DNA of 64,000 nucleotides, taken from contig OZ243953.1 in the NCBI GenBank assembly GCA_965214475.1, forward strand, positions 1,364,001 to 1,428,000, written 5' to 3'. A program made the position numbers and the translations under genes. The DNA comes from SIRX01 sp965214475. GTDB taxonomy: Bacteria; Actinomycetota; Rubrobacteria; Rubrobacterales; Rubrobacteraceae. This document shows positions 44,339-52,946 of this stretch, piece after piece; positions within the stretch are counted from its first letter, which is position 1, and the number at the start of each line of letters is the position of its first letter. Under the pieces are notes generated by a model. It saw nothing but the letters and a program-made list of their open reading frames with translations, made no database searches and was not told the DNA's origin.

Positions 44339-46084
44339 ATGGCGAGTCAAGGACCGGTCGAGCCCACCAAGGAATGGGCGGAACTGGAGCTGCGCTTGGA
44401 GTGGCCCGAGCAGATCGAGTACGAGAGGATCCGCCCGTCGGCGGTTTTCGGTAGTTCAGTGGCGGAAAGGTCTCGCCAGACCGGAACTCCAGAAACCACA
44501 ATACATTGAAAGATCAGTAGCTTTAGGAGCTACGGGATACGTGGCCTGTTTGAGGCCGAGCAGTTTGAGGACAAGAGCCGTCTGGACCCGGATGTTCAGG
44601 GTCTTATTCTCAACTTGAAGAGTGAATATCCTCCTATGCGGGATAACGAGATAGCCACCATCTGCTACGTCCGCTTTGGCAACAGGCTCCACGGACGCTC
44701 GGTGCGACGGGTGCTCGAAGCAAATCCCACGGCCATAAGGATGTTCCGTCGCTTCAAGCCCTATCACGAAATAGAGGGCATCATAGAACGCAGGCTCGCC
44801 ATCGTTACTCTACACTCCGAGGGGTGGAACGCGAAGAGCATCGCCGGCTACCTCAAGACCAGCCGCCCCACTGTCTACCGGACGTTGAACCAGTGGATCG
44901 ACGAGGATGTATATAGCCTGGAAGACAAGCCTCGCGGCGGTAAGCGCAAGGCGGACCTCCGGGCGATGAACGAGGTGAGGAAGCTGCAGGAGAACCCCGA
45001 GCTCGGGGAGTTCCGTATTTCCGCCGCCCTGGCGCAGTTGGGGATCTATCTTAGCCCTCGCACCTGCGGACGCATCCTCGCTGTAAACCGTGCGCTCTAT
45101 GGTCTTGAGAAGCCAAAGAGAGGTTCCAAAGAGAAGAAGGAGATGCCGTTCCAGTCTGGCAAGAGACACGAGATCTGGAGCGTAGACGTACGCTATCTGG
45201 AACACAGTCTCCCGAATATGGGCAAGATCTATTGCATCTCCATCTTGGATAACCACTCAAGGTCACTGCTTGCAAGCGCCGTCTCAACCAGCCAAGATCT
45301 CACCGCTTACCTCTCTGTTCTCTACACTGCTGTTGAGCGCTACGGTGCCTCGGAGATCCTGGTCAGCGACGGGGCAGGTATCTTCAAGGCCAATCAGGCC
45401 AAAGCTATCTACCGCTCTTTAGGCATCGCCAAAGAGGTGATCGAGAAGCGAAAGCCGTGGCAAAACTATGTCGAAACCACCTTCAAAATTCAGCGTCGAA
45501 TGGCAGATTACTACTTCGCTAAAGCCCGGAGTAGGGAAGAGCTCGTCGCAGCTCATGATCGGTGGGTGGAGCAGTACAACACCCAGATGCACTGGGCGCA
45601 TCGTCAAAGAAAGGATGGCAAGAGAAGCCCAGCGGAGGTTCTTGGCTTCCTCACGAGCGTCCGCCACCGGCCAGAAGATCTGGAACGTGCCTTCTTCTCG
45701 ACCCGGTTTACCCGTGTTCTGAACTCTTCTGGCTACGCTCGGCTGAAACACTGGAAGATATATGCCGAGGAAGGTCTTGCGCGCCGGGAGGTAACCTTGT
45801 GGCTGGGGCCGGAAGTCCTCACCGTGGAGTTCGCTGGTGAGTCCCTCGCCCGCTACGACGTGGAGTACTCTGTATGGACAAAGAATCTGCGGGAGGTGAC
45901 AAGGCCCCAGCTATTCGAGAGCTCTTACCGGGTTGCCATCGCGCAGTTACGGCTCTTCGAGCTCGAAGCCCTCGGTGAGAGCGGATGGTTGAAAGCGCTC
46001 AGGCTAGAAGATTACGCTCTGAGGAAGCCACGTAGGCCGCAAATGCTACAGGAGGTGTTGTTTTCCTACCTCGATATCGTCTAG
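44339..46084 (+). pseudogene. DDE (rve-type) transposase with one in-frame TGA
   Basis: The frame from ATG 44339 (behind GGAGGGGG) through a TGA at 44507-44509 to 46084 gives a full-length transposase of ~580 codons. The N-terminal HTH part reads ERSRQTGTPETTIH-stop-KISSFRSYGIRGLFEAEQ, where homologues have Arg (CGA to TGA). The rest has a second HTH (NAKSIAGYLKTSRPTVYRTL) and an integrase-type catalytic core with the acidic residues in IWSVDVRYLE, LVSDGAGIFK and NYVETTFKIQ. It resembles large IS481/ISNCY-type transposases. No terminal repeats were found by eye. A product starting at 44615 would lack the first HTH. Confidence 0.8.
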
Positions 46085-46126
46085 CGCGGTGAGCTTACTG
46101 GCTCATCCGCTAAGTTCGATGCACTT

Positions 46127-46672
46127 TCATCCTCTTACCGCCGGTATGGTGGGCATAGTCCCAACGCCGGGCTTTCGGATCGTCCGATGCCGCCTGCGCC
46201 GCCCCCACACGTACGGCTGGCGGTGAGCGTTCCAGTAGTCGCTGGCTTTTTCGATCGCCTCCTCGATCTCTTCCCAAATCTCGAAAAAACGCCCTTTGAG
46301 GGCTAGCGACTTCAGCGTTTTCTACCACGGTTCAATGAGGTTGAGGTAGGCGGCGTACTTGGGCTGGAAGACGAATTCCCACCGAGGATGTTCCACATTG
46401 AAGAACAGAACATCGTAGGATTTGTGTGTCCTGAGGTTGTCCAGAACCACGTAGACGCGGTCGATGTCGGAGGGTATCCACGCCTCAACCCGCTCCAAGA
46501 AGTCGACGAAGGTAGAGACCCTGCGTTTTTGGTAGGTGGCGGTGAAGGCCTCACCAGTGTCGGGGCGGAAAGCGCCGAAGACGTATCCTCCCGGTTTGCG
46601 GTTGCGATCGTGCTCCAGCTCTTGTCTGGCCCTTCCAGTAGGCTGATCTTCGTTCGAGCGAGAGGACCGCAC
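46127..46672 (-). pseudogene. IS630-type transposase fragment with in-frame TAG
   Basis: This is the C-terminal half of a Tc1/mariner-IS630 DDE transposase: KPGGYVFGAFRPDTGEAF, then VYVVLDNLRTHKS (second catalytic Asp), FQPKYAAYLNLIEPW and, after TAG 46322-46324, KTLKSLALKGRFFEIWEE. In intact relatives EPWW continues at the stop, so TGG to TAG explains it. The N-terminal part is missing; the fragment begins at the junction with the Tn3 remnant near 46672-46690. Confidence 0.75.
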
Positions 46673-46681
46673 AACCCGTGC

Positions 46682-47463
46682 ATGAGGCTGCGCGAGAAGG
46701 GAAAGGCCAGAATCTCACTATCTCCATTGCCCGCACAGGCCGAGCCGCCCAACCTGGATGACCTCGGGATAGAGATAGCGGGCCGTTGGCCGATGACGAG
46801 CTTGCTCGACATCCTCAAGGAGGCAGATCTCAGGCTCGGCTTAACGTCTCACTTCACCACCGTGGCCTCCCGCCAGATACTCGACCCCGACACCCTTAGA
46901 AAGCGCCTCCTGCTATGCCTTTATGGGCTCGGGACCAACACGGGCCTCAAGAGGATCTCCGCCGGAGATCAAGATAGCGGCTACCAGGACTTGCGTTATG
47001 TGCGCCGCCGCTTCGTTCACAAGGAGCAGCTTCGGGCCGCCATAGCCTGCGTGGTCAATGGCATCTTCTCCACCCGTTCCACCGAGATCTGGGGCGAGGC
47101 GACTACCCGAACTTGCAGCCGATCCTTACCCGCCCAATAGACTGGACCCTTGTCCGCAACCAGTACGATCAGATGGTCCGCTTTGCCAGTGCTCTGCATG
47201 CAGGGACCGCTGAGACGGAGTCCATACTCAGGCGCTTCACCCGCGCAAACCTCCAGCATCCTACATACCGGGCGCTTTTGGAGCTCGGCCGCGCCGTGAA
47301 AACGATCTTTCTGTGTGAGTATCTCAGTTCGGAGCAGACCAGGCGGGAGATTCACGAGGGCTTGAACGTGATAGAGAGCTGGAACTCCGTAAACTCGTTT
47401 ATGGACCGTGAGTATCATCTGGACAAGATTGTCCGCCAGAAGGACCGATTAACCTGCGTGTAG
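46682..47463 (+). pseudogene. Tn3-family transposase (tnpA) remnant with internal deletion
   Basis: The first part (46682-47105) reads ISLSPLPAQAEPPNL, LLDILKEADLRLGLTSHF, LLLCLYGLGTNTGLKRIS and YVRRRFVHKEQLRAAIA, up to IWGEATT, as in Tn3 TnpA. The following catalytic stretch of roughly 150 residues is gone. The frame changes and resumes at YPNLQPILTRPIDWTLVRNQ, AETESILRRFTRANLQHPTY and TIFLCEYLSSEQTRREIHEG, up to NVIESWNSVNSF, where homology ends again. The N-terminal half of TnpA is also missing. It cannot be active. Confidence 0.82.
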
Positions 47464-47806
47464 CGCTGATAATTAGCATTTCTCGTAACGATTTCGGCCT
47501 GAGCTGCTGATAATGCGCTGCACTGGCCCTCACAACTGCTGCCGGGAGCTTCTGATAACAGGCAAATAGCGCGCTTGATACTGGTTGATCGTCTTAGCGC
47601 GTGAAATCGTTCCTACAAGACTCAAACCCCTGGAGCACCAGAAACGTACGAATCTGCCAAAATGCGGCACATAAACTCGTCACAGAAACCAAGACGTGAC
47701 CCCCGATAATGCCCACGTAAATGCGTGCTACACTGTTATAAGTGTGACGAGTCCAGCCAGAGGTTGTAAGCCTCGTAGGGGACAGGCGGAAGTAGGGAGT
47801 TTGTAG
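47464..47806. other. 343-bp non-coding gap with a possible Tn3-type end
   Basis: This gap holds three CTGATAA units (about 47466, 47508 and 47553) in short inverted-repeat contexts. Near 47695-47706 a GGGGGTCACG on the minus strand could be the outer end of a Tn3-type terminal repeat pointing into the remnant. No matching left end was found. Upstream of the antitoxin a TTATAA at about 47736 may be a -10 box. Confidence 0.3.
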
Positions 47807-48073
47807 GTGGCGACCGACAAACAAGAGCGGCAGAACATCACGCTCTCTTTGCCCAGAGGGGTTGTTCGAGAGGCAAAGGTTATTGCAGCACAAAGGGAGA
47901 CCTCGATCTCGGCGCTGATGGCCCGGGTGCTTCAAGAGCTTGTGGAGGAAGAGCATGGATACCGGGCTGCCAGGGAACGCAGCCTCAACAGGCTTGAGAA
48001 CGGTTTAGATCTTGGCACCGGGGGAAAGAGGGGCTGGAGCAGGGATGAACTTCATGAGCGTCACGAACGCTGA
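47807..48073 (+). CDS. Ribbon-helix-helix antitoxin (CopG-like)
   Basis: The 88-aa protein has an N-terminal ribbon-helix-helix pattern (RQNITLSLPRGVVREAKVIA, then TSISALMARVLQELVEEE) and a charged C-terminal tail, the usual layout of antitoxins paired with PIN toxins. The tail would wrap the toxin. GTG 47807 follows GGGAGTTTGTAG. The toxin gene begins 11 bp after its stop. Confidence 0.8.
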   Translation: MATDKQERQNITLSLPRGVVREAKVIAAQRETSISALMARVLQELVEEEHGYRAARERSLNRLENGLDLGTGGKRGWSRDELHERHER

Positions 48074-48084
48074 GGGCTGGCGCC

Positions 48085-48549
48085 TTGAACAGCGGTGAAG
48101 CCGGACGCGCGTTCGTGGATTCCAACATCCTGCTCTACGCCCACGACCGGAGTGCCGGGGACAAGCGAGAGGTGGCCCGCGATCTCGTAGAAACGCTCTG
48201 GCGTGGAGGGTCCGGGTACCTGAGCGTGCAGGTCTTGCAGGAGTTCTTCGTGAACGTGACCCGCAAGCTGCAAAAGCCTCTCGACGCCGAACAGGTCCGT
48301 CAGATAGTCGAAGATTACTCTCACTGGATGGTTCACCGTCCCGGCTCCCAGGACGTGCTCTCAGCCATAGACATCCACCAGCACTCGCAGATCTCATTCT
48401 GGGACGCGATGATAGTAAGGAGTGCGGCCGCTGCAGGATGTGAGGTACTCTACTCCGAGGACCTGAACCCTGGACAGATCTACGAAGGGGTAAGAATCGA
48501 GAACCCGTTCGTCCACCCAGACACCAACCTCACCGAGCAGACAGAGTAG
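48085..48549 (+). CDS. PIN-domain toxin (VapC-like)
   Basis: The 154-aa PIN nuclease carries the acidic residues of the active site in AFVDSNILLYAHD (first Asp), an internal Glu in LQEFFVNV, SFWDAMIVRSA (third Asp) and LYSEDLNPGQ (fourth Asp). It should be an RNase, by analogy with VapC. The start is TTG 48085. Together with the antitoxin it forms a module of the type often found beside mobile elements; here it lies next to the transposon remnants. Confidence 0.87.
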   Translation: MNSGEAGRAFVDSNILLYAHDRSAGDKREVARDLVETLWRGGSGYLSVQVLQEFFVNVTRKLQKPLDAEQVRQIVEDYSHWMVHRPGSQDVLSAIDIHQHSQISFWDAMIVRSAAAAGCEVLYSEDLNPGQIYEGVRIENPFVHPDTNLTEQTE

Positions 48550-48768
48550 AGGACCGATGGACTTCGATAGCGTCATCGAGGACCAAAAACACCGCCCTGC
48601 CCGTGTAAGATAATTCGCCTTTGTCAGTTACAGCGACCAAAACCTCATAAATAAGCCGAATCGGCTCTTTTCATTGTGTTAGATAATAAAGATTATCTAG
48701 CAACAACTAATAGTAGTAGAATTTGAGACCACATCTCCCGGGTACAGCGTTCCCAACATATGTAACAG
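48550..48768. other. 219-bp AT-rich gap between toxin and aldo-keto reductase
   Basis: The gap has an AT-rich core (48640-48720) with TTAGATAATAAAGATTATCT, partly palindromic (AGATAAT and ATTATCT). No gene was seen. It marks the left border of the carbohydrate island. Confidence 0.4.
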
Positions 48769-49827
48769 CTAAGAGTCTTCTTCCGCACGATGCCCCAGCA
48801 GTGAGAGATCCGCTTCGCCGAGACGGTCGGAAGCAGTCTTGGCCTGATGCCAGTACGGGTAGAGCAGGGGCGGCAAACTTACTTCGTCCAACCGACTACG
48901 CTCTTCGTCCGTTAGCTGTAAGTCTGCCGCACCCAAATTGTCTTTGAGCTGCTCTTCGGTTCGTGCCCCGACTATCACCGAGGCCACGCCGGGACGTCCC
49001 ATGAGCCAGGCCAGAGATACCTGTGCCGCTGGGACTTCGTGCTCTTCGGCTATCTCTACGAGCACTTCTATGGTGTCGTAGAGTTTCTCTTCGTCGCGGA
49101 CGGGTGGCTCATCCCACTCTCCGAGGTGACGGCCTTCCTCGGTCTCCTGGTCGCGGCGATACTTGCCCGAGAGCAGGCCGCCGGCCAGCGGGCTCCACAC
49201 GAGAATGCTGCATTCTTGGTCGAGCGCGATGGGGACGAGCTCGTACTCGGCTTCGCGGGCTTCCAGGGAGTAGTAGATCTGCTGGCTCACGTAGCGCTGG
49301 TAGCCCAGACGCTCGGAGGTACTCAAGGCTTTCATCAGGTGCCAGCCGGAGTGGTTTGAGCATCCGACGTAGCGCACCTTGCCGTCTTTTACGAGCGTGT
49401 CGAGGGCTTCGAGGGTCTCTTCTATTGGTGTCTGGCCGTCCCACTGGTGGACCTGGTAGAGGTCTATGTAGTCGGTACCGAGGCGTTTGAGGCTCGCTTC
49501 GCACTCCCGGATCAGGTGTTGTCGCGAGAGGCCGGCTCCATTTGGCCCGTCGCCCATCGGAAAGCGGGCTTTGGTTGCCAGGAGTACCTCGTCCCGGCGA
49601 CCGGAGATCGCCTGTCCCAGTATCTTCTCGGACTCACCGGTTGAGTAGATGTTCGCCGTGTCGAAGAGGTTTACCCCGGCGTCGAGGCACATGTCCACCT
49701 GGCGGGTGGCGAGGTCTACGTCGGTGGAGCCGACGGCGCTAAAATCGCCTTTGCCACCGAAGGTCATGGTGCCCAAAGTCATGGCTGAGACGTAGAGGCC
49801 CGAATTTCCGAGACGGCGATATTGCAT
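48769..49827 (-). CDS. Aldo/keto reductase
   Basis: The 352-aa AKR of the YajO/PerR-like group has the catalytic tetrad visible: Asp in FDTANIYSTGES with Tyr, Lys in VLLATKARF, and His in YQVHQWDG. The NADP-binding end reads GRPGVASVIVGARTEEQL. It reduces aldehydes or ketones of sugars or xenobiotics; the substrate is unknown. It is divergent from the D-2-hydroxyacid dehydrogenase and stands at the left edge of the carbohydrate cluster. ATG 49827 has GGAGGA upstream. Confidence 0.92.
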   Translation of the reverse strand: MQYRRLGNSGLYVSAMTLGTMTFGGKGDFSAVGSTDVDLATRQVDMCLDAGVNLFDTANIYSTGESEKILGQAISGRRDEVLLATKARFPMGDGPNGAGLSRQHLIRECEASLKRLGTDYIDLYQVHQWDGQTPIEETLEALDTLVKDGKVRYVGCSNHSGWHLMKALSTSERLGYQRYVSQQIYYSLEAREAEYELVPIALDQECSILVWSPLAGGLLSGKYRRDQETEEGRHLGEWDEPPVRDEEKLYDTIEVLVEIAEEHEVPAAQVSLAWLMGRPGVASVIVGARTEEQLKDNLGAADLQLTDEERSRLDEVSLPPLLYPYWHQAKTASDRLGEADLSLLGHRAEEDS

Positions 49828-50013
49828 GAAATCCTCCTCCTAGTGGTGATCAAACCGCCTAACTGTGATTCAGAGTAGCAGGTATCGACTGGTGCTGCGG
49901 AGGCGCACAGTATTGATCGAGTACTAGAGTCCGTACTGGTTTGAATGTATGATCTACTTATGTTCGGGAGAGCGCATGAAGTTGAGTTTTGATCATGGGA
50001 AAAGGTGGATTGT

Positions 50014-51066
50014 GTGGCTGCAGACAAAATGCTCGCTGTCGGAGACGGTTTTATCTCAAGCGGACTGATCGCCGAGGCCATCAGACAGGAAGCTGGAGAT
50101 TCTTTTGATATAGAGACCCTTGATCTTCCCTGGCCTGTAGAGCCCTTTGGCAAGGTAGCCGAGGTTACAGAGGCTTCTGGAACCGAGGACCAGACGATCG
50201 AAGCCGTACGAGATGTCACGGTAATAGTAACGCAGCTAGCGCCCATAACTGAACGTGTACTGGAAGCAGCCAACGCCCTGCGCCTTGTAGTCTGTACTCG
50301 TGGCGGACCGGTTAACGTCAATGCAGAGGCAGCTTCTAAACAAGGAGTCGCTGTGTGCAACGCACCCGGCCGAAACGCTCCAGCAGCTGCCGAATACACT
50401 CTAGGACTGACACTCGCCGCTATACGTCGCATCCCCGAAGCTCACACTTCGCTCTCTTCGGGTGAGTGGAAGGGCGAATTTTATGCTTTTGGGGAGTGCG
50501 GTCTGGAGCTTAATGATGCTACGTACGGACTAGTGGGATTTGGTGCTATCGGTCGCCGAGTGGCTCGGGCGGTTACAGCGCTCGGTGCTCGCGTTCTGGT
50601 GTTCGACCCATTCGTGGACGCCTCAGAAGTCGAAGCTGCAGGCGGAAGCTTAGTCGAGAAGTTAGACGAATTGCTAGAGAGTTCGAAGGTGGTTAGTTTG
50701 CACGCCCGCCTCACCGATGATACACGCGGCATCATGGGGAAAGAGGAGATCTCGCGCATGACTCCGGGTTCCGTTCTCGTCAACACTGCTCGGGGCGGCC
50801 TACTAGACTACGAAGCTCTTTGTGACGCGCTTGAATCCGGGCACCTGGGGGCCGCTGCTCTGGATGTGTACGAAGAGGAGCCCCCTCCGAAAGACTCCCG
50901 ACTATTTGATGCGCCTCGGATTATCCTTTCACCCCACATAGCGGGAGCTACCAAAGAGACGGCCCAGAGAGGTGCGCGCATCGCGGCCGAAGAGGTCGGC
51001 CGCTTCGTACGAGGAGAAAGACTAGTCAACTTGACCAATCCCGAAACGATGGAGAACCGCGCATGA
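50014..51066 (+). CDS. D-2-hydroxyacid dehydrogenase (PGDH-like)
   Basis: The protein of about 350 aa has an N-terminal catalytic subdomain and a central NAD-binding domain with the nucleotide-binding motif YGLVGFGAIGRRVA, then LHARLTDDTRGIM, MTPGSVLVNTARGGL (catalytic Arg region), ALDVYEEEP (Glu) and LSPHIAGAT (His). It oxidises a D-2-hydroxyacid or reduces a 2-keto acid with NAD(P)H. GTG 50014 behind AAGGTGG is chosen; GTG 50005 is the next alternative. Its stop overlaps the start of the EryA-like kinase by 4 nt, so the two work in the same pathway. Confidence 0.9.
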   Translation: MAADKMLAVGDGFISSGLIAEAIRQEAGDSFDIETLDLPWPVEPFGKVAEVTEASGTEDQTIEAVRDVTVIVTQLAPITERVLEAANALRLVVCTRGGPVNVNAEAASKQGVAVCNAPGRNAPAAAEYTLGLTLAAIRRIPEAHTSLSSGEWKGEFYAFGECGLELNDATYGLVGFGAIGRRVARAVTALGARVLVFDPFVDASEVEAAGGSLVEKLDELLESSKVVSLHARLTDDTRGIMGKEEISRMTPGSVLVNTARGGLLDYEALCDALESGHLGAAALDVYEEEPPPKDSRLFDAPRIILSPHIAGATKETAQRGARIAAEEVGRFVRGERLVNLTNPETMENRA

Positions 51067-52532
51067 TAATCGGCATTGACGCAGGAACTTCTGTCGTGAA
51101 AGCAGCCGCCTTTAGCAACCAAGGGAAGAACCTGGCTATTGAGGGGCGTCAAGTGAAGCTATACAACCCTCGTCCAGAGTACTCGGAACAGGACGTGGAG
51201 GAGACTCTGCAGGCGGTTAGCGACGTTGTGCGGCGCGTGGTCGAACGTTCAGAGGATAGCGTAGATATCATCAGTATAACCGGCCAGGGTGACGGCCTGT
51301 GGCTACTTGATGAGGAGGGTCGCCCTGTCAGACCCGGCATAACATGGCTCGACGCCCGAGCAAGCTCCTTAGTAGAGCAATGGATGGCTTCGGGAGTTTT
51401 CGAGACCCATTTTCATAGAAACGGAAACGTCATTTTTCCAGGCTGCCATGCACCACTCATGGCTTTTCTCGCGAAGTCGGAGCCGGAATCACTCGAGCGA
51501 GCAACCACGGCAGCGTACTGTAAAGACGTTATCCTACAACGTCTAACTGGAGAACGGGCGACTGACGCGTCAGATGCTTCACTCCCATTCCTCGACCTCA
51601 AAAGCCGACAATACGACCGCAAGATCATGGAGCTCTTCGAACTCGAAGCGTATGAAAGCTTGTTAGCTCCCATAGATTCATCTCCGGGTCCATTACGGTA
51701 TCTCAGCAAAGCAGGAACAGAATTAATAGGTCTCCCAGAAGGCACGCCTGTTCACAACGGTCCATTCGACGTTCCGGCCACAGCGGTAGGCGCTGGAGTT
51801 CAGCAAGTAGGCGAAGGCGTCATAATCCTCGGTACGACGCTAGCTTGCGAAGTGCTCACCGACCAGGTAAGCACTGGAGACGAGCCGGTAGGCATGAAGC
51901 TTTGCGCCCTCGAAGAGGATAGGTGGCTCCGAACAATGCCTGCTATGGTCGGTACTGCTTCCCTCGATTTGACTCTGTCTTTGATCGGGGCAAAGCATGA
52001 GCAGCTTGAAGGGTACTTGACTGATAGCTTACCTGGAGCAAGAGGTGTCACCACACTTCCCTTTTTCTCTTCATCGGGGGAGCGGGCGCCCTTTGTCGAG
52101 CCTGCGGCCCGGGGACGTTTAGATGGAATGACTCTGCAAACCACCCGCTCAGACTTAGTTCGAGCAGTGTGTGAAGGCGTAGCTTACGCGGCAAGACATT
52201 GTTTGGAAGCTGCTGGGCTCGATGGTGAGATCTCCATCTGCGGAGGAGGAGCTGAATCCGAAGCTTGGATACAGATTCTTGCCGACGTGCTGCAGCAGCC
52301 TCTAAAGATCGCTCGGGGCCCCGAGGTCGGAGCCAGAGGCGCTGCAATGGCTGCTCTAATCGCCTCGCATCACGACCTCGACTACACTGCGTGGACTCGC
52401 TCTGAAGAGTCTATCCAACCCCGTGGAGAGTTGGCTAGCCTTTACGAAGAAGGCTTCATAGATTACTTGAGTAGAGTCGAGAAAGCCAGAGAATCTTGGG
52501 GAACTGCTTCAGAAAACACTGCATCACAATGA
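51063..52532 (+). CDS. FGGY-family kinase 1, erythritol-kinase-like
   Basis: The 489-aa carbohydrate kinase has the FGGY ATP/substrate motifs: GIDAGTSVVKAAAF, TGQGDGLWLLDEEG, WLDARA, YCKDVILQRLTGERATD, the central LGTTLACEV and CGGGAESEAW. TGQGDG and the CKD..LTGERATD stretch resemble EryA, the erythritol kinase of Brucella and relatives, more than xylulokinases. It is translationally coupled to the dehydrogenase upstream. The proposed role is phosphorylation of a C4 or C5 polyol or ketose; the substrate is unproven. Confidence 0.85.
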   Translation: MIIGIDAGTSVVKAAAFSNQGKNLAIEGRQVKLYNPRPEYSEQDVEETLQAVSDVVRRVVERSEDSVDIISITGQGDGLWLLDEEGRPVRPGITWLDARASSLVEQWMASGVFETHFHRNGNVIFPGCHAPLMAFLAKSEPESLERATTAAYCKDVILQRLTGERATDASDASLPFLDLKSRQYDRKIMELFELEAYESLLAPIDSSPGPLRYLSKAGTELIGLPEGTPVHNGPFDVPATAVGAGVQQVGEGVIILGTTLACEVLTDQVSTGDEPVGMKLCALEEDRWLRTMPAMVGTASLDLTLSLIGAKHEQLEGYLTDSLPGARGVTTLPFFSSSGERAPFVEPAARGRLDGMTLQTTRSDLVRAVCEGVAYAARHCLEAAGLDGEISICGGGAESEAWIQILADVLQQPLKIARGPEVGARGAAMAALIASHHDLDYTAWTRSEESIQPRGELASLYEEGFIDYLSRVEKARESWGTASENTASQ

Positions 52533-52946
52533 TTATTGTTGAGGCTAAAGCTAGTGTAGCAAATCTGCCTCTCTGAACCCCCACCACCCATAGTCTATAT
52601 TCTTCGGTTTTGAACAAATATACGGATACACTTGCGCCAGCCGAAACTTGTCGCTTAGAATAAGAGAAGCACTAAGTAAAAGAGCAACACCATGGGGATA
52701 GGGTCGTTTGCTAGGCGATGAGGGACGAAACTTGCGACGAAAAGGGGTTCGATCCCTTGAGGGACGTAGTTCACCTATGCCAGTCTACAAGTATGGCTGC
52801 GCGGCGATGGAGAGGATTATCCACCATTGCTTGTTAATGAGCGCAAGACAAAATATTAACAAGAATTGTGAACACGCAAAGCATTGCGGAAACGATAACG
52901 GAGTGAACATTGTTCTTCGGAAAACTGCTTGGAGAGGAGCGGCATC
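52533..52946. promoter_or_regulatory. 414-bp gap between kinase genes, with inverted repeat
   Basis: The gap contains a 9-bp inverted repeat CTTGTTAAT (52830-52838) and ATTAACAAG (52855-52863), two GAGGGACG units (near 52720 and 52764) and a short hairpin CCCTTGAGGG. It likely holds the promoter and operator of the second kinase. GGAGAGGAG before 52947 is the ribosome binding site. A GGGGTTCGATCCC resembling a tRNA T-arm was not accompanied by a tRNA fold. Confidence 0.4.

Noticed and set aside
44507..44509. The transposase TGA as selenocysteine or programmed recoding
   Set aside because: No SECIS or slippery sequence is seen and Arg is expected; a simple CGA to TGA change explains it.
52715..52735. 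Hammerhead-like core (GATGAG ... CGAAAC)
   Set aside because: The essential CUGAUGA is not complete and stem II would have fewer than three pairs.
52750..52770. tRNA gene suggested by GGGGTTCGATCCC
   Set aside because: No matching acceptor, D or anticodon arms could be placed around it; only the T-arm-like hairpin exists.
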